Of a stretch of DNA of 9,837 nucleotides, positions 6,710 through 9,837 are shown one piece after another. Source of the DNA: Anaerolineae bacterium. Its GTDB lineage: Bacteria > Chloroflexota > Anaerolineae > JAFGEY01. The notes under the pieces are model-generated. The model was not told where the DNA came from, did no database searches, and saw nothing but the letters and a program-made list of their open reading frames with translations. The stretch is from NCBI GenBank assembly GCA_016929205.1, contig JAFGJF010000279.1, positions 1 to 9,837 on the forward strand, given 5' to 3'. Every line of letters begins with the position of its first letter. The stretch's first letter is position 1. The position numbers were made by a program, and so were the translations under genes.

Positions 6710-7498
6710 ATGACGCGGATTATTTCTATTGCAAACCAAAAAGGTGGTGTGGGCAAAACGACGACGGTCGTTAATTTGAGCGCCGGCCTGGCGCAGTTGA
6801 AACAAAAAGTCCTTGTGATTGATATGGATCCACAGGGTGCGTTGTCGGCGGGATTGGGCATAGACGGGTATGGCCTTCAAGAAACGATCTATAATGCATT
6901 GATGGATCCCGAGTTTGCCATCAATCGCATCGTCTATCCCGTTCAGGCTTACCTGGATATGATCCCAGCCAACATTGACCTGGCGTCAGCCGAGATGGAA
7001 CTCATTGCCGAGATCCGACGCGAGTTTATCCTGCAGCGCATTCTGGAACCACTGGCGCAGTGGTACGACTTTATCTTGCTGGATTGTCCACCCAGTCTTG
7101 GCCTGCTTACTGTGAATGCGCTGTGCGCAAGCCAAGAAGTGTTGATCCCGATGCAGTGCGAATACTTTGCGATGCGGGGCATCCGTCTTTTGTTGGACAC
7201 GATTGAGCGGATCCGGGCGCGGCTTAATCCAACTTTGGCTTTGACGGGCATACTGGCAACGATGTACTCGACCGGTACGATACATGCACGTGAAGTACTG
7301 GATGAGATCAAGACGGTGTTTGGTGACAAGGTGTTTGACGTGGTCGTCTACAAGAGCATTCGTTTTGCTGAAGCGTCAGTGGCGAACAAAGCCATGCTGG
7401 ATTACGATGATCGGCACAAGGGGGCGTTGGCCTACCAGGAGTTGGCGAGTGCGTTGCTTGCGCAAACAAGGGAGGGTGCTGCTCAAGGCGAGGAATAA
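6710..7498 (+). CDS. ParA/Soj family chromosome-partitioning-type ATPase, second of a tandem pair
   Basis: The protein has 262 residues and near-canonical Soj/ParA signatures: MTRIISIANQKGGVGKTT with the deviant Walker A (11-18), DMDPQG (38-43), and LLDCPPSLGLLTVNAL with Walker B D125. It begins at the P-loop strand without an N-terminal DNA-binding extension, like the small type Ib and chromosomal Soj proteins. Such ATPases bind DNA non-specifically as ATP dimers and are stimulated by a partner, usually ParB. No ParB gene, and no parS-like TGTTTCACGTGAAACA site, is visible in the window. The partner may be encoded elsewhere, or this may be a cargo-positioning ParA (for example for chemosensory or surface complexes). 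It lies downstream of a divergent paralogue in the same orientation and ends before a hairpin shared with the convergent gene. Confidence 0.9.
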   Translation: MTRIISIANQKGGVGKTTTVVNLSAGLAQLKQKVLVIDMDPQGALSAGLGIDGYGLQETIYNALMDPEFAINRIVYPVQAYLDMIPANIDLASAEMELIAEIRREFILQRILEPLAQWYDFILLDCPPSLGLLTVNALCASQEVLIPMQCEYFAMRGIRLLLDTIERIRARLNPTLALTGILATMYSTGTIHAREVLDEIKTVFGDKVFDVVVYKSIRFAEASVANKAMLDYDDRHKGALAYQELASALLAQTREGAAQGEE

Positions 7499-7568
7499 CG
7501 ATCATATTTATCTGTCATCCTGGGTCAAGATAATCAGCTGGCTGTATTGATCAGCCAAGATGTGCGTG

Positions 7569-7607
7569 ACGCCGGGCCCGTTGTTTCTTGTCAAAGGGGC
7601 CCGGTGT
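7569..7607. terminator. GC-rich hairpin between convergent genes, probable shared terminator
   Basis: ACGCCGGGCCC (7569-7579) pairs with GGGCCCGGTGT (7597-7607), giving 11 base pairs with one G-T wobble around a 17-base loop. On the plus strand a short CTTTACT follows. On the minus strand the hairpin begins three bases after the TAA of the MBL-STAS-kinase gene. The T-tracts are poor on both sides, so the stem may work as a terminator or mainly as an RNA 3'-end stabiliser. Confidence 0.6.
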
Positions 7608-7609
7608 CT

Positions 7610-9718
7610 TTACTCCCAGAACTCAATCCCGTCTAGCGCGTCCAGCGTCATTGTTGCCGAAGGGTAACGATCCGATGGGTGTCTGCTCAACAAGTTGAGG
7701 GTGATACGTTCCAAAGGCAAGGGAATTTGAGGATTAAGCTGTCGCGGCGCGATTGGATCGAGTTGCATACGAATCTGGATCAATTCTTCGGCTGTGTCTG
7801 CATCGTAAGGCAGCTGTCCTGTGATCAGCCTGTACAGAATCACGCCAACAGAATAAAGGTCAGACTGTGCAGTCGGCTCTTCGCCAGAGATCTGCTCCAG
7901 AGAGATGTGTTTTAACTCGACAAGCGACCAGTCTCTTTGTGGAATGAGCCCAAAGTTGATAATTTTTGTTCCTTGTTCAGCCAAGATGACATTGATCGGG
8001 CTGAGCGTGCGATGCATCACGTGACGTTGGTGCGCATAAGCCAGTCCTTTGAGAATATCCTTGACAATTCCCAAAGACCGAACAGGTGAAAATGGTCTAT
8101 CGCTATCGGACTTTGAGAGCCAATGTGCCAAAGTCAATCCGTCCACATATTCGCGGATCAGGTAAAGCTGATTGCGGTGTTCGATACAGTCATAGACAGC
8201 GGCGATGTTGGGATGGTTCAAATGTGCTACAGCACGTGCTTCGTGCAACAGTCTATTGACTGCTTTGTCTCCCAGCGATTTCGACAAAACTTTGACCGTG
8301 ACCGGCCGCTCAAACCAAGTATCGAATGCTTTGAACACGGCGGCTACGTGTCCCATATCAAGGCTGCTTTCAATTCGATAGCGTCCATGTAGCACCTGAC
8401 CTTCCAGCTTGAGGTACTGCCGTGCTTCCAGTGCAGCTAGTGCTTTTTGTACTGACTCGTATAGTGTAAATGCTTCCCCAAAACCCACTCGCGCCAAGAC
8501 TTCACGGATGCTTTCAGGCGCGGCGGCCAAGACTATATGTACACCCTGTCCCATTTTTTGCGCATTTAACAGTGTTTTAAGTCCAGCTACGCTCAGATGT
8601 GTGAGTTGAGACAAATCAATGATCAAACCGGCTTTGGGTTCATCAGAGATCAGTCCGGTGAGCTGTTTGTCTACCTGTTCTGAGGCTCTGGCATCCAAGC
8701 GCCCGCTGATCGACAGCACGATGCTGTCTCCAACCCGGTGGTGTTTTAGTCTAATTATCCGACCTATCCCGAGGTCAAACTCGAGCCCTTCTGTAGCCAG
8801 ATAGACCTCACATTTGGGACCGACTGGATCGCTGCTGATATATTTTTGGGTTGTTTCCAATATTTCCTGGATTTGCATATCGGTGTAGGTGTGTTGAAAG
8901 TGGAATAGGGCGATGCGTTTGACATGGGCTCGCTTGGCCATATCTACACCAATGACGGACGAACTGTGCCCCCAGTCGATCAGTTTAAAAGAGTCGCTCA
9001 GCGTAAATTGGGCGTCAAAAATTAAAAGGTCTGCGCCGGTCATAAACTCAACGTAGCGCTTGGTGTGTGCTTCGCCCAAATCCTTGTACTCGGCATCGGT
9101 GGCATACACGATGACGGCGTCATCTCCTTCCAAACGATAGCTATACGATCGGCCCGGATGCACCTGTAGAATGTTGTTGACTTGAGCGCCCGCCACAGAG
9201 ACCGCTATCCCTTCTTGCAGTTGAACAAAGCTAAAATCAGCATTTATCTCGTCAAGCGTCTTGGGAAAGTATTCCGGGTTTTGCTGGCCTCGAATTCGTT
9301 CTTCCAGGTTTGCAAACGGACTGTAAAATATGATGCGGTTGCCTTGCACGTATGCTGGACCAAAGTAGGGAATACCTTGAATGTGATCCCAGTGAGTATG
9401 GCTGATCAGTATGTGAGCGATGCCTTGTCCACGCCCAAACGTGCCTTTCATCAGCTCGACGCCCAATGTTCGAAGTCCGGATCCTGCGTCTAGAATAATC
9501 AATTCTTCGCCTATTTCGATGGATACGCACGGTGTGTTGTTGCCTACGGTGCCCTTGATCAACGGCGGCAGGCCACCAATATATTCCTGCACCTGGAGCT
9601 TGTTGCTCAAATCGATGCCGCGCGCGCCCAGCAATGCCGAGGTGAGTTTGTGCTCGATTTCCGCCGACGTGAGTGTGGAAGGAAGGGATCCTTTAACTCC
9701 CCAGAATCGGATTTTCAT
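7610..9718 (-). CDS. MBL-fold hydrolase fused to STAS and Ser/Thr pseudokinase domains
   Basis: The protein has 702 residues and no transmembrane segment. Residues 1-315 form a metallo-beta-lactamase-fold hydrolase of the cyclic-phosphodiesterase-like group (MKIRFWGVKGS start). Its metal ligands are complete: HTHWDH (107-112), H187 in VHPG, D208 in YATDAE, and H273/H276 in LFHFQH. Residues 326-432 resemble a STAS (anti-sigma antagonist) domain with DLSQLTHLSVAGLKTLL; the usual DSSG/SSAG phospho-acceptor serine is missing (SVAG). Residues 443-700 have a protein kinase fold: K476 (VTVKVL) and helix-C E493 are kept, but the glycine loop is degraded, HRD is HRT (T571), the following lysine is S573, DFG is NFG (N588) and PEQ is LEQ. 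Phosphotransfer is therefore unlikely. The likely role is a cytoplasmic signalling hydrolase with regulatory STAS and pseudokinase modules, which is inference. ATG 9718 is preceded on its strand by GAGG. Confidence 0.88.
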   Translation of the reverse strand: MKIRFWGVKGSLPSTLTSAEIEHKLTSALLGARGIDLSNKLQVQEYIGGLPPLIKGTVGNNTPCVSIEIGEELIILDAGSGLRTLGVELMKGTFGRGQGIAHILISHTHWDHIQGIPYFGPAYVQGNRIIFYSPFANLEERIRGQQNPEYFPKTLDEINADFSFVQLQEGIAVSVAGAQVNNILQVHPGRSYSYRLEGDDAVIVYATDAEYKDLGEAHTKRYVEFMTGADLLIFDAQFTLSDSFKLIDWGHSSSVIGVDMAKRAHVKRIALFHFQHTYTDMQIQEILETTQKYISSDPVGPKCEVYLATEGLEFDLGIGRIIRLKHHRVGDSIVLSISGRLDARASEQVDKQLTGLISDEPKAGLIIDLSQLTHLSVAGLKTLLNAQKMGQGVHIVLAAAPESIREVLARVGFGEAFTLYESVQKALAALEARQYLKLEGQVLHGRYRIESSLDMGHVAAVFKAFDTWFERPVTVKVLSKSLGDKAVNRLLHEARAVAHLNHPNIAAVYDCIEHRNQLYLIREYVDGLTLAHWLSKSDSDRPFSPVRSLGIVKDILKGLAYAHQRHVMHRTLSPINVILAEQGTKIINFGLIPQRDWSLVELKHISLEQISGEEPTAQSDLYSVGVILYRLITGQLPYDADTAEELIQIRMQLDPIAPRQLNPQIPLPLERITLNLLSRHPSDRYPSATMTLDALDGIEFWE

Positions 9719-9771
9719 GTGTTCGCGCCTCTGTTTTTCTACCCCAGACGAGTTTGGGCCTTTCAGTATGG

Positions 9772-9795
9772 CTATTGTATGCTAGCATACAATAG
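9772..9795. promoter_or_regulatory. perfect 24-bp palindrome, likely operator
   Basis: The half-site CTATTGTATGCT (9772-9783) is followed immediately by its exact reverse complement, AGCATACAATAG (9784-9795). The palindrome covers the whole -10 element of the minus-strand promoter. A dimeric repressor bound here would block RNA polymerase. The plus-strand half also contains TACAAT (9788-9793), but no matching -35 lies upstream of it. The 42 bases to the right edge show no gene start. The regulator is unknown. Confidence 0.72.
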
Positions 9796-9807
9796 TTTTG
9801 TTGTCAA
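9779..9807 (-). promoter_or_regulatory. sigma70-type promoter of the MBL-STAS-pseudokinase gene
   Basis: On the minus strand a perfect TTGACA (9807-9802) is followed after 17 bases by TAGCAT (9784-9779), preceded by an extended -10 TGC. Transcription should begin near 9772, leaving a leader of about 50 bases. The -10 lies inside a perfect palindrome, so repression by a bound dimer is expected. Confidence 0.72.
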
Positions 9808-9837
9808 GAAACATACATTTGGGCAGGGTATTCAAGA

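Noticed and set aside
7539..7557. Small hairpin TGGCTG/CAGCCA after the second parA-like gene
   Set aside because: Six base pairs with no T-run afterwards; the larger stem at 7569-7607 is the better terminator candidate.
7610..8392. Calling the C-terminal domain an active Ser/Thr kinase
   Set aside because: The HRD and DFG aspartates are both replaced, so activity should not be assumed from the fold.
9788..9793. TACAAT on the plus strand inside the right-hand palindrome as a rightward promoter
   Set aside because: There is no -35 at 9765-9770, and symmetry of the palindrome explains the match; no gene start is visible before the window ends.

Overview
The window looks like bacterial chromosome from a Chloroflexota (Anaerolineae-like) organism of intermediate GC. 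This is inference. It rests on the Pro/Thr-rich repeat linker (PEPTSTPT units) feeding an Ig-like secreted module at the left edge, on a multidomain MBL-STAS-kinase protein, and on the overall gene style. No rRNA, tRNA, CRISPR array or insertion sequence was seen.

Left part (1-1107): the C-terminal end of a secreted or surface protein runs in from outside the window. A 475-base non-coding stretch follows. It holds a candidate promoter with an 8-bp inverted repeat, a well-formed cobalamin riboswitch and a strong intrinsic terminator. Immediately after it lies one gene (1108-2763), a fused double-ABC ATPase of the energy-coupling-factor (ECF) type. The layout says that B12 sufficiency stops transcription before an uptake ATPase. 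The membrane and substrate-binding partners of the ATPase are not in the window.

Middle (2749-5693): a near-consensus promoter lies across the 3' end of the ATPase gene. It drives a three-gene operon: a glycerol-1-phosphate dehydrogenase-like enzyme, a GH63/mannosylglycerate-hydrolase-like glycosidase, and a DJ-1/PfpI protein. The genes are tightly spaced (52-nt gap, then a 4-nt overlap). Their shared metabolic role is unknown.

Right-centre (5722-7607): a second near-consensus promoter precedes two consecutive ParA-family ATPases that differ clearly from each other. No ParB gene and no recognisable parS site is present. The pair ends at a GC-rich hairpin shared with the convergent gene.

Right part (7610-9837, minus strand): a 702-residue protein combines an apparently intact metallo-beta-lactamase-fold hydrolase, a STAS domain and a Ser/Thr-kinase-like domain. 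The kinase has lost its catalytic Asp (HRD is HRT) and its metal-binding Asp (DFG is NFG), so it is a predicted pseudokinase. The STAS domain also lacks the usual phospho-acceptor serine. The gene is read from a promoter whose -10 element sits inside a perfect 24-bp palindrome, a likely operator. This fusion and its promoter are the most unusual items in the window.
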